From CAZIBG01 sp964536985 (GTDB lineage Bacteria; Patescibacteriota; Saccharimonadia; Saccharimonadales; AWTP1-31), in contig CAZIBG010000001.1 in assembly GCA_964536985.1 (NCBI GenBank), positions 1 to 64,000 of the forward strand: DNA of 64,000 bases, in the 5' to 3' direction. Position 1 is the first letter of the stretch; every line of letters begins with the position of its first letter. The notes under the pieces were generated by a model. That model was given only the letters and a program-made list of their open reading frames with translations. It searched no databases and was not told the DNA's origin. Positions 48,791 through 56,709 of this stretch are shown here, one piece after another. A program made the position numbers and the translations under genes.

Positions 48791-50149
48791 TTAGAGGTCA
48801 GTAATTGTTACACGAGTCTGCTCGGTAGTGTCACGATCTCGGACCGTGACCGTGCCATCTTCGAGTGTCTGGAAGTCGATCACTACACACAGAGGTGTAC
48901 CTATCTCGTCCTGGCGACGGTATCTTTTACCAATATTACCGTTGTCATCCCATGCCACTGCGCCGTATTTAGCCTTCATGGCCGTATATACTTCTCGAGC
49001 CTTCTCGACAAGCTCTGGCTTGTTCTTAAGAAGTGGAGAGACTGCCATTTTAACTGGTGCAAGATCTGGATGAAGCTTAAGCACAGTACGTGATTCACCG
49101 TTTTCTAATTGCTCTATGGTGTAAGCGTCGCTAATCACCGCTAAGAACATTCGTCCCAATCCAACCGATGTTTCCACTACCCATGGAATATACTTTTCGT
49201 TAGTGATTGGATCTTGGTAGCTCAAGTCCACGCCAGAGAATTTAGAGTGCTGGGTCAAGTCGTAATCGGTTCGATCATGAAAACCTTCCAGCTCGTCAAA
49301 ACCAAGTGATGGGAAATTGTATTCAATGTCCCAAGCATCTGCCGCATAAAAGACGAGGTTATCATGCTGCTTCCAGCGGAGGTTCTCTTCTTTGATGCCA
49401 ATATCCAGATACCATTTCCAGCGGTTCTCTTTAGCTTGTTCGTAGGCAGGCTTATTCTCATTAGGTTTTACGAAAAATTGAGTATCGGCTTGCTCTAATT
49501 CTCGAGTTCGGAACAGAAAGTTTCGTGGACTAATCTCATTTCTGAAGGCTTTGCCTATTTGGGCAATACCAAATGGTATTTTCATTGGGGTTGTATCTAC
49601 GACATTTTTGAAGTTAAGGTAAATACCTTGGCATGCTTCACCAGGAAGATAGACTGGGCGGTCACCCTCACCAGTAAAATCTCCAAGATTAGACTTTACC
49701 AATAAGTTAAAAGCTTTGGATTCAGTAAAATCTTTGGCGCCACATTTGGGGCATTTGATCTTGCTACGATTATCGTCAAAGAGTTTGTTTATTTCCTCTT
49801 CAGTCATCTTTTCGTCAGCCGTTACTCCTACTGCTTCGAGTTCTTTGTCTACACGAATTCGAGTATGGCAGACTTTGCACTCTGCTAAGGGGTCAGAAAA
49901 TCCTGTTGCATGACCTGATGCATCCCATACGGTTGGATGCTTAAAGATCGCCGAATCAAGACCTACAAAATCATCGCGGTCTCGTACATTTGCCTTCCAC
50001 CAAGCTGCCTTAAGATTATTGAGCAACTCGACTCCATAAGGGCCGTAATCAAATAGCCCGGCTTCTCCACCATAGATTGATGAACCTTGGTATACAAAAC
50101 CCCGGCGCTTACATAATGAAACAATGTCTTCTAGTTTTACGTCACTCAT
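48791..50149 (-). CDS. glyS: glycyl-tRNA synthetase (alpha2 type)
   Basis: 452 aa, dimeric class II type. N-terminal CKRRGFVYQGSSIYGG AGLFDYGPYG region, an insert with a CxxC-x(n)-CxxC zinc site (CKVCH and CPKCG), motif 2 GKAFRNEISPRNFLFRTREL and motif 3 SVGLGRMFLAVI. The C-terminal anticodon-binding domain is present. It charges tRNA-Gly. TATAAT (50159-50164) lies 9 nt before the ATG, so the transcript is probably leaderless. The symbol follows one-subunit usage (also called glyQS). Confidence 0.95.
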   Translation of the reverse strand: MSDVKLEDIVSLCKRRGFVYQGSSIYGGEAGLFDYGPYGVELLNNLKAAWWKANVRDRDDFVGLDSAIFKHPTVWDASGHATGFSDPLAECKVCHTRIRVDKELEAVGVTADEKMTEEEINKLFDDNRSKIKCPKCGAKDFTESKAFNLLVKSNLGDFTGEGDRPVYLPGEACQGIYLNFKNVVDTTPMKIPFGIAQIGKAFRNEISPRNFLFRTRELEQADTQFFVKPNENKPAYEQAKENRWKWYLDIGIKEENLRWKQHDNLVFYAADAWDIEYNFPSLGFDELEGFHDRTDYDLTQHSKFSGVDLSYQDPITNEKYIPWVVETSVGLGRMFLAVISDAYTIEQLENGESRTVLKLHPDLAPVKMAVSPLLKNKPELVEKAREVYTAMKAKYGAVAWDDNGNIGKRYRRQDEIGTPLCVVIDFQTLEDGTVTVRDRDTTEQTRVTITDL

Positions 50150-50198
50150 ATTGTCGCAATTATAACAGATGTGCCCCTGTTAAGGCTAGGTACTAACC

Positions 50199-50894
50199 TC
50201 AGGCCGCCGACTGACGCTGGGTAAGCATTGCTTTAGTTAGCTGCACTAACGAAGGCAGAAGTTCCGAGACGTCAGTTATTTGCATGAGCTGACGTGGACT
50301 ACTGGCACGCTGGACGAGTCGTAGAAGTTTGACTGATCGTGCTTCGAATAAGCCGGCAGGATGTTGAGCAAATCCCATATCATCAAAACTAAAGGTAAAC
50401 TTACTCCCACTCTGCAGTGCATTGCCTTCTTGATCTGTCTCTAAGTTCGGACTATACCCCGCGAGCCGAAGTAATTGCATATTGAGCCATAGCCTTAATA
50501 AATCCAGATCGAGACCAGGGTTATTTACAGATTCCAGGCAGATCTGGAGCAAATCAAAGTAGTCCGAACCTGGAGCATCTTCTGTTAGTTTGTGGACCGT
50601 CTTTAAAACATCATACATATACATTGTGCGGTCAACATTCTTAACAATCTCGCTGTAGTTTGTGATCAGTCGAGAGGATATTAAAGTCCCCAAGTCGCCC
50701 TTCCCTTGGATATAAGTAATGTCATTAACACTGAACAATTCGATACCGCCAGCTAGTCGACTTTTTATACGCCGGACACCTTTTGCAACAAGCCGGATCT
50801 TTCCTTGGTCCGAGGTAAGAATTGTGATAATTCGATCTGCCTCGCCAAAGTTAGTTCGAGTAAGGACAATACCCCTCGTTACAATTTGTTTCAT
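50199..50894 (-). CDS. recO: DNA repair protein RecO
   Basis: 231 aa. The N-terminal OB fold (TRGIVLTRTNFGEADRIITILTSDQGKIRLVAKGVRR) is characteristic; a helical C-terminal domain follows. The Cys4 zinc site of many RecO proteins is absent. RecO loads RecA with RecR and anneals ssDNA. Its ATG overlaps the stop codon of the regulator upstream by 4 nt, so it is translationally coupled to an unusual two-component pair. Confidence 0.93.
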   Translation of the reverse strand: MKQIVTRGIVLTRTNFGEADRIITILTSDQGKIRLVAKGVRRIKSRLAGGIELFSVNDITYIQGKGDLGTLISSRLITNYSEIVKNVDRTMYMYDVLKTVHKLTEDAPGSDYFDLLQICLESVNNPGLDLDLLRLWLNMQLLRLAGYSPNLETDQEGNALQSGSKFTFSFDDMGFAQHPAGLFEARSVKLLRLVQRASSPRQLMQITDVSELLPSLVQLTKAMLTQRQSAA

Positions 50895-51274
50895 ACACTG
50901 ACCGTTGCATTTACTTTTTGCAACGCCGATACCATCGACTGCAGGCTAGATCCTGATTTCACAATATACTCAGTAATACCAATCTGCTCTTTCAACATTT
51001 TGACATCAATTCGATCTGCTCTTATTACCGTATGAATAACTATGGGAAGTCTTTGCCAATCTTGGTAAGATCTGATTTCGTACAGCAACTCTAGGCCATT
51101 GTGTCCTGCCATTTGAAGCTCAAGGATAACTACATCTATAGGATTATTGTCAAGTGCTTGCACGGCCGTCTCTGCCGTCTGACGCCACTGGACGACGTGC
51201 CCCTTATGGACAAGAAAGTCTCGATATGTCTCTCCGAGCAGAAGGTCTGGCTCTACGAGTAAAACTTTAGCCAT
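50891..51274 (-). CDS. receiver-domain protein with Glu at the phospho-acceptor site
   Basis: 127 aa, a stand-alone receiver fold: acidic site in LLVEPDLLLG, the switch Thr in VIHTVI and the invariant Lys in YIVKSGS. At the phospho-acceptor position the sequence reads VVILELQMAGHNG, where active receivers have D (compare IISDIMMPK in the 22239 gene). An Asp-to-Glu change often mimics the phosphorylated state. It lies 3 nt after the kinase-like gene and overlaps recO. Confidence 0.85.
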   Translation of the reverse strand: MAKVLLVEPDLLLGETYRDFLVHKGHVVQWRQTAETAVQALDNNPIDVVILELQMAGHNGLELLYEIRSYQDWQRLPIVIHTVIRADRIDVKMLKEQIGITEYIVKSGSSLQSMVSALQKVNATVSV

Positions 51275-51277
51275 AGT

Positions 51278-52006
51278 TTAGACCAGTGACAGTTGTTGAC
51301 TGGGAGTAAAGGTCGCAGCCAAGCCATTAAGTTTTTGGTAACGTGCTGAACGCAAACCACTAGTCATTGTGGATAGTAATGAATTGGCGATGTAGATTTC
51401 TGCTCCCGATGCAGATGTTAATTGAGCTAGTGGTTGTGTTGCATTGCCATACAAATTCTTTGAATTATTGAATGATTTAGTATCAATACCTGCAACATCG
51501 CTAAACATCCCAGCCACAATTCCGTACCTAGTCCGGTGGGCTGCCAGTGTTATGACCTGTCGTTTAGGCTTTTGCTGCTGATTCTGGGCGTCGATTAACA
51601 CTGTGCCGATACTAACAAGTGCAGCACGTAGTCCTGCGGGATGTGCCAAAACAGGTCCGTACTTACCGGCAATTGTCAGTTCGATATCGCATGAGTATTT
51701 ACGCGCTTTCTTATCCAGTGCATGTGCCACGTCATCTAGTGCAGCCCCTAGCGAAATTGGACTCAGTACTAACTGATCCCCTTCGGCCTGTAGCTGTAAA
51801 CTTAATAGATAGTTATCAATCATGTTTTCGAGCGTGTCTGCTGCTATAGCAAGGTTCTGCAAAGGCTTAACATCTCCGCTCTCGTAGCTCAATTCTGCGC
51901 TCCGGGCAATCTGCATTAGGGGTAATTTCATTGATTCTGCAAATGATTTAAAGAGTCTAAATTGATCGTCACTAGAATAAATTTTGTGCTCAATATTTGA
52001 CTTCAC
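51278..52006 (-). CDS. degenerate histidine-kinase-like protein
   Basis: 242 aa starting at GTG (52006). The N-terminal part (LFKSFAESMKLPLMQIARSAELSYESGD, LENMIDNYLLSLQLQAEG) has the length and helix pattern of a HisKA dimerisation domain, but the usual phospho-His (SHEMRTP) is replaced by AESMKLP. The C-terminal part resembles HATPase_c without recognisable N, G1 or G2 boxes. It probably cannot phosphorylate and may serve as a scaffold for the receiver next door. TGC-TATAAT (52039-52044) is the promoter. Confidence 0.6.
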   Translation of the reverse strand: MKSNIEHKIYSSDDQFRLFKSFAESMKLPLMQIARSAELSYESGDVKPLQNLAIAADTLENMIDNYLLSLQLQAEGDQLVLSPISLGAALDDVAHALDKKARKYSCDIELTIAGKYGPVLAHPAGLRAALVSIGTVLIDAQNQQQKPKRQVITLAAHRTRYGIVAGMFSDVAGIDTKSFNNSKNLYGNATQPLAQLTSASGAEIYIANSLLSTMTSGLRSARYQKLNGLAATFTPSQQLSLV

Positions 52007-52100
52007 TGCAACTAATTACCCTCGCTATATCTTTGGTAATTATAGCATGCGTGAACAGCCACATTAGCATGCTGATGTGGAGATTACATAGTATGGGATG

Positions 52101-52784
52101 TTACGGTATAAATGTTAGCTCTGGAAGAATGATGGTGTTGAAATCACCAACGTATTGAGATGCTTCAGTCCATATTTTGAGTGTTTTATCACGTAATGGC
52201 AGGATGACCATAGCGCCCTGCTTCTTGTTTACAATTTCCCCGTCGAGCCTTAGACCGACAGCTGCTGGAACTTTTGGAACGGTTACCGGTACCGCCGTAA
52301 CCTTGCCGTTTTTGACAAGCGACTCGGTAGTTTTAGCAACGTCAGCATATGCAGTGTCTACCACTTGAACTCGAAGCGCCACGTTGTTTCCTGACACCAA
52401 CCCAGGAACAAAGCCGGGATTAAATGACCCATCCAGTGGTGCACTACCTTTGGTGGATTCGTCCATATAAACGCTCCACGTTTTAGGGTAACTTACGGTT
52501 ACACTTCCATATGGAGCTGGTCCGGTGTAAATACGCAGTGGCTGCTTTTCTTTCTCTACAAATTCAGCATCTTTCTTTGCCTTTGTGGCTTCTTCTGCAG
52601 TAGCAACGGCAGCAGCAATTTTTGGCTCAACGTTATTCTTATAGTCTTGCATCCCCATAAATGCCCAGATGCCAAAACCTGCAGCCCCAATGAACAGCAC
52701 CAGCACGCCAATAAAAGACATAAACCATACATCCACCAGACCTGACTGGTCGTTCGAGAGATCAATTCGCTTCATACTGCTCAT
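52101..52784 (-). CDS. membrane-anchored extracytoplasmic protein, unknown
   Basis: 227 aa from the ATG at 52784, preceded by GGGAGGGG. One membrane segment (VWFMSFIGVLVLFIGAAGFGIWAF, about 18-41), a helical linker rich in Ala/Lys/Glu, then an extracytoplasmic beta-rich domain (YGSVTVSYPKTWSVYMDES, IWTEASQYVGDFNTIILPELTF) that vaguely resembles PsbP-type lipoprotein domains. It lies downstream of xseB. Confidence 0.65.
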   Translation of the reverse strand: MSSMKRIDLSNDQSGLVDVWFMSFIGVLVLFIGAAGFGIWAFMGMQDYKNNVEPKIAAAVATAEEATKAKKDAEFVEKEKQPLRIYTGPAPYGSVTVSYPKTWSVYMDESTKGSAPLDGSFNPGFVPGLVSGNNVALRVQVVDTAYADVAKTTESLVKNGKVTAVPVTVPKVPAAVGLRLDGEIVNKKQGAMVILPLRDKTLKIWTEASQYVGDFNTIILPELTFIP

Positions 52785-52814
52785 GGTACCATACCCCTCC
52801 CGCTCAAGCATAGA

Positions 52815-53000
52815 CTAGCTGAGCTTGGTAATCTTATTTTGAGCGTCTTGCAAATACTTATGTAGCTCTTTAGCTAACTTCTTTGCCTGTTCGTACTTGC
52901 TTATTGCCTCGTCTACGTCTAGGTCATCATTTTCGAACCACGATAAAAGCTCATCTAGATCTTGCCTGAGTTGTTTATACGATTTTTCATTTTTAACCAT
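52815..53000 (-). CDS. xseB: exodeoxyribonuclease VII small subunit
   Basis: 61 aa. YKQLRQDLDELLSWFENDDLDVDEAISKYEQAKKLAKELHKYLQDAQNKI matches the short two-helix XseB family, including the L-DV-EA-Y-G/A pattern. It binds the XseA C-terminal helices to form exonuclease VII. It follows xseA by 7 nt, yet a TATAAT lies 6 nt before its ATG, suggesting an additional leaderless transcript. Confidence 0.9.
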   Translation of the reverse strand: MVKNEKSYKQLRQDLDELLSWFENDDLDVDEAISKYEQAKKLAKELHKYLQDAQNKITKLS

Positions 53001-53007
53001 GTCAGTA

Positions 53008-54126
53008 TTATACCTTTTTAACTTTTATTACTGTTGCTTCGGCCGTGCCATCCGTAAAACGCAAGTCAATAGCGCTGCCAATGTTTAGGTCAGCGACACT
53101 CCGTACAGTGTTGCCCCCGGTTTTTACTGCAGCATATCCGCGTCTTAGAATTTGCCGTGGATCATAACTATTTAGCAACAAAATACTAGACTGCAACTGC
53201 GTTGATAAAGAATCAAGGTATTGGCGCATTCGTTGATCTACAAATTGCATCTGGTGGGTAACACGTTGTTGCCTGTCGTTTACCTGGTTTGTAATTGTCT
53301 GCAAAGCCCGCGCCACTTCTTGATCGATACCCTGGTTAACGCTAGCCCTGTCGGGGACCAACAATTCTGCGGCATTGCTAGGTGTGCTGGCTCGTACATC
53401 AGCTGCCATTTCCGCTAAACAAGTATCTACCTCATGGCCAATGGCTACCATTGTCGGAGTACGACTGGCGGCAACAGCTCTAATGACTTGTTCGGCATTG
53501 AAGGCTTGTAGGTCGTCAGCACTTCCGCCGCCCCTGGTAACTACGATTACATCAAGTTCTTCGCTAAGATTTAGCCGTTCTATTGCAGTAACGATTTGTG
53601 CGGGTGCGGCCTCACCCTGCACCTGCACATCAACATGCACTATCTCAACCCCGCCCCATCTCTGGGCAAGTATTTTCATAAAGTCTGCATAGGCCGCTGA
53701 TTCTCCTGATGCCACCAGCCCGATCCTGGAAGGCGGATATGGTAGTGTTCGTTTCCGCTCCGGGTCGAACAAGCCTTCGGCTTGAAGCTTGGCCTGAAGT
53801 AGTTGAAATGCTTTCTTTATCGAACCTTCGCCAACCGGCTGAATTTTCTGAGCAGTTACCGAAAAACCAAATTGCTGATGAAGTCGAGGCACACCCGTAA
53901 CCTGGAGCTTCATACCATCTTCAAGTGGACCAGGCAGTGCGTAAATAGTGCCAAAGAATCGTACGCTGGATTGCTCGTCTTTCAGATCAAAGTATACCCA
54001 CTTACCCTTACTAACTTTGAAGTTACTTAGCTCGCCTACAATTGTTACCGATGGGTAAGCATAATCTAATGTCTGATTTAAAACAGTAACAAAGTCACTT
54101 ACCGATAGGATCAGTTGCTCATTCAT
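53008..54126 (-). CDS. xseA: exodeoxyribonuclease VII large subunit
   Basis: 372 aa from the ATG at 54126. N-terminal OB fold (LSVSDFVTVLNQTLDYAYPSVTIVGELSNFKVSKGKWVYFDLKD), catalytic domain with GLVASGESAAYADFMKIL, VVTRGGGSADDLQAFN and IGHEVDTCLAEMAADVRASTPSNAAEL, then a shortened coiled-coil region. ExoVII degrades ssDNA to oligonucleotides. The start overlaps the end of the 54119-55153 gene by 8 nt. Confidence 0.95.
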   Translation of the reverse strand: MNEQLILSVSDFVTVLNQTLDYAYPSVTIVGELSNFKVSKGKWVYFDLKDEQSSVRFFGTIYALPGPLEDGMKLQVTGVPRLHQQFGFSVTAQKIQPVGEGSIKKAFQLLQAKLQAEGLFDPERKRTLPYPPSRIGLVASGESAAYADFMKILAQRWGGVEIVHVDVQVQGEAAPAQIVTAIERLNLSEELDVIVVTRGGGSADDLQAFNAEQVIRAVAASRTPTMVAIGHEVDTCLAEMAADVRASTPSNAAELLVPDRASVNQGIDQEVARALQTITNQVNDRQQRVTHQMQFVDQRMRQYLDSLSTQLQSSILLLNSYDPRQILRRGYAAVKTGGNTVRSVADLNIGSAIDLRFTDGTAEATVIKVKKV

Positions 54127-55153
54127 GTGCAGTTGTGCGCCCACGGTGATAGTAGAAGTAATAACCTGGAGCTAGCTGAATAATCATACTTACTACGCGG
54201 TACATAACAGTCACCGGGATACTGACGGCAGGTGAAATTCCACCAAGTGCCAGTACTGCAGTCATCAGAGCTTCGTATACCCCCACTCCGCTTGGTAGAA
54301 CCGATAAGAATCCTGCAAGATTGGCAATTGCATAAGCCAGAATAATCGCCCCTGGATTAACAACATGTCCGAACGCCAAGTACACCGTGTATACCGTAAG
54401 TATCTCTGTTAAATTAGCGACCAAAGACCAAACTAGCGGCCATTTTAATGCAGTGTAGTTGTTCTTGATAATTTCGTAGTTCTGGTGAAGATCGGTAAAG
54501 GCATGTCTGGCGCGTTCGATGTTGATTGTTTCAGGGTGCTTCGGCCTTACTACGTGGATGAGCTTATTGATTGATTTGGTGACGAATCCAAAAAACGCAT
54601 TAATGCGTTTTTCGCTGCCAATAATATAGGCAATTCCTACCGTACCAACAACAATGAGTGTGGAAATTGAGCCGCCCGCCAAAAGCACGAAACGATTAAC
54701 ATTTCCGCTAAAACTAAGTAAGAACAGCGCGATCAACAGTAATACGAGGAAAGCCACGTACACTAGTACGAATCTCATCAGTTGTACCAATGAAGCCTTT
54801 GCGCCACTTACCCCTTTTTGTTTGAGCCGGAGACTAAAATAAGAAAATCCCGACACGCCACCACTTGGAAATACATGATTTACAAAATTGAGCTCCAGGT
54901 TAACGCGGTATAGATACTTGTAACTGATTTTACTTCCCAGAATCTGAAAAAGGTCTTTATTTTGCCGAGCATAAGCGTCGTAGTTAAGGACCTGCCAGAT
55001 TGGTAGCAGCAACAACCACCACCAACGGATATGGCCGATGGTCTTAAAGCTCTCAACTATCTGATTGCGAATAGCAAATATGAGTAAGGCGAAGCCTACA
55101 AATGTGGCGATATTAAGGATTATCTTCCATTTTGATTTTTCACTCTGGCTCAT
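54119..55153 (-). CDS. UPF0104/lysylphosphatidylglycerol-synthase-TM-like membrane protein
   Basis: 344 aa with 7-8 membrane segments. Family signatures: NHVFPSGGVSGFSYFSLRLKQ, and GFLSVLPSGVGVYEALMTAVLALGG near the C-terminus. Such proteins include flippase-like domains of MprF; the stand-alone form may move lipids or lipid-linked intermediates, but no substrate is known here. The C-terminus overlaps xseA. Confidence 0.82.
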   Translation of the reverse strand: MSQSEKSKWKIILNIATFVGFALLIFAIRNQIVESFKTIGHIRWWWLLLLPIWQVLNYDAYARQNKDLFQILGSKISYKYLYRVNLELNFVNHVFPSGGVSGFSYFSLRLKQKGVSGAKASLVQLMRFVLVYVAFLVLLLIALFLLSFSGNVNRFVLLAGGSISTLIVVGTVGIAYIIGSEKRINAFFGFVTKSINKLIHVVRPKHPETINIERARHAFTDLHQNYEIIKNNYTALKWPLVWSLVANLTEILTVYTVYLAFGHVVNPGAIILAYAIANLAGFLSVLPSGVGVYEALMTAVLALGGISPAVSIPVTVMYRVVSMIIQLAPGYYFYYHRGRTTAHE

Positions 55154-55218
55154 AGAATAATGCTCATATACTCGGCATATTATACCCGACCGACGGTTAA
55201 CTTGATATACTACCCCTT

Positions 55219-56421
55219 ATGAGTCAATCCATTCCATCCGAGAAATCGCTATTTATACTTGGTCGCCAGCCGGCACTTGGCTTGGCGGAATTAGAAAGCT
55301 TATTCAGTGCCGAACAACTTTTGCCGATTGGAACTATTGCCGCTCTACTTGATGCCCCTGCCGAGGCAGTACGGTTCAATAGATTGGGCGGCAGTATAAA
55401 ACAAGCCATTCTTTTGGATGAACTCCCTACAACGGACTGGGATAAAATTACAAAGTACATCGCCAAAGCATTGCCAGGACACTTGGCTAGTGTTCCTGAA
55501 GGAAAAATTAAGTTTGGCATAAGTGCCTACGGACTTAAAGTAGATGCCGGTACCGTTAATCGCAGCAGTTTGTGGCTCAAGAAAACCATCAAAAACAGCG
55601 GTCGTTCAGTCCGTATCGTACCCAACAACGAGCCTGCACTGAGCAGTGCTCAAGTCATTCATAATCAACTGACCTCTCCTGTTGGTATAGAGATTGTAGT
55701 AGTAAGTGATGGCCAGAAATCGTATATTGCTCAAACTGTTGCCGAGCAGAATATCGAAGCCTACGCAGCCCGAGACCAAGAACGCCCAAAGCGAGATACC
55801 AAAGTAGGCATGCTGCCGCCAAAGCTAGCTCAAACCATCATTAATCTTGCTAACCCTACATTTAAATCAACTGTAGTAGATCCGTTCTGCGGAACCGGCG
55901 TAGTGCTGCAAGAGGCAGCCTTGATGGGCTATGGCATATTTGGAAGCGACCTGGAACAACGTATGGTCGACTACTCTAAGGAGAACGTCCAGGAATGGCT
56001 ACCAAAGAACTTTGCTATTGAACTCGGTAATGCCGGCTTTGAAAAAGGCGACGCCACTGCAATGCAATGGGGCGACTACCCCTACGGCTTTGATTCTATT
56101 GCCTGCGAAACATATCTTGGACGTCCCTTCTCTGCCTTACCCGACGCTGCAATACTTCAGGATGTGATGCAAGATGTTAACTTAATTCATAAACGATTCT
56201 TGCAAAATGTTGTCCGACAGACCGAACCAGGCTTCCGAATGTGCATAGCCGTTCCCGCCTGGAGCACACCGCAAGGATTCAAACACCTTAAAGTTCTTGA
56301 TAACCTCGAGGATATGGGGTATAATCGTATTGAATTTGTTCACGCACGCATGGAGGATCTAATCTACCACCGCGAAGGCCAAATTGTCGGCCGTGAACTA
56401 GTAATATTAGTAAGAAACTGA
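55219..56421 (+). CDS. THUMP-type nucleic-acid methyltransferase (TRM11/Trm-G10-like)
   Basis: 400 aa. An N-terminal THUMP-like RNA-binding part (to about 165) precedes a Rossmann methyltransferase with VVDPFCGTGVVLQEA (SAM loop) and FGSDLEQRMVDYSKENV. Where archaeal and eukaryotic Trm11-family enzymes show a (D/N)PPY motif, this protein reads SIACETYLG, so the target base or activity may differ. It is rightward in a leftward region. TATACT (55206-55211) is 7 nt before the ATG. Confidence 0.75.
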   Translation: MSQSIPSEKSLFILGRQPALGLAELESLFSAEQLLPIGTIAALLDAPAEAVRFNRLGGSIKQAILLDELPTTDWDKITKYIAKALPGHLASVPEGKIKFGISAYGLKVDAGTVNRSSLWLKKTIKNSGRSVRIVPNNEPALSSAQVIHNQLTSPVGIEIVVVSDGQKSYIAQTVAEQNIEAYAARDQERPKRDTKVGMLPPKLAQTIINLANPTFKSTVVDPFCGTGVVLQEAALMGYGIFGSDLEQRMVDYSKENVQEWLPKNFAIELGNAGFEKGDATAMQWGDYPYGFDSIACETYLGRPFSALPDAAILQDVMQDVNLIHKRFLQNVVRQTEPGFRMCIAVPAWSTPQGFKHLKVLDNLEDMGYNRIEFVHARMEDLIYHREGQIVGRELVILVRN

Positions 56422-56435
56422 GTTAAGGATATAAA

Positions 56436-56708
56436 ATGTCACATGTCAAAGCTGGCGGTACCAGTAAAAACAACCGAGATAGTCCCGGCCAACGATTAGG
56501 CGTTAAGCTCTTCGGTGGTGAAAAAGTCAAACTAGGACAAGTTATTGTCCGACAAGTTGGCCTCACAAAGCGATCAGGCGTTGGCACCATGCTAAGCCGT
56601 AACTTCACTATCCACGCCGCCAAAGATGGCGTCGTAGCTTACAAGTCACGAAAAGTTCGTCTCTTCAGCGGCAAATCAGTTCGCCGTACCGAAGTTACTG
56701 TCGAATAA
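56436..56708 (+). CDS. rpmA: 50S ribosomal protein L27
   Basis: 90 aa. MSHVKAGGTSKNNRDSPGQRLGVKLFGGEKVKLGQVIVRQ is the conserved L27 start, near the peptidyl-transferase centre. The segment after RQ differs from the usual GTKFHPG form (VGLTKRSGVGTM). An AAGGA Shine-Dalgarno precedes it. It follows the methyltransferase by 14 nt; rplU (L21), its usual neighbour, is not here. Confidence 0.92.
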   Translation: MSHVKAGGTSKNNRDSPGQRLGVKLFGGEKVKLGQVIVRQVGLTKRSGVGTMLSRNFTIHAAKDGVVAYKSRKVRLFSGKSVRRTEVTVE

Positions 56709-56709
56709 A

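Noticed and set aside
52815..53000. xseB as a spurious short frame
   Set aside because: Its sequence pattern, size and position after xseA match the small subunit, so it was kept as a gene.
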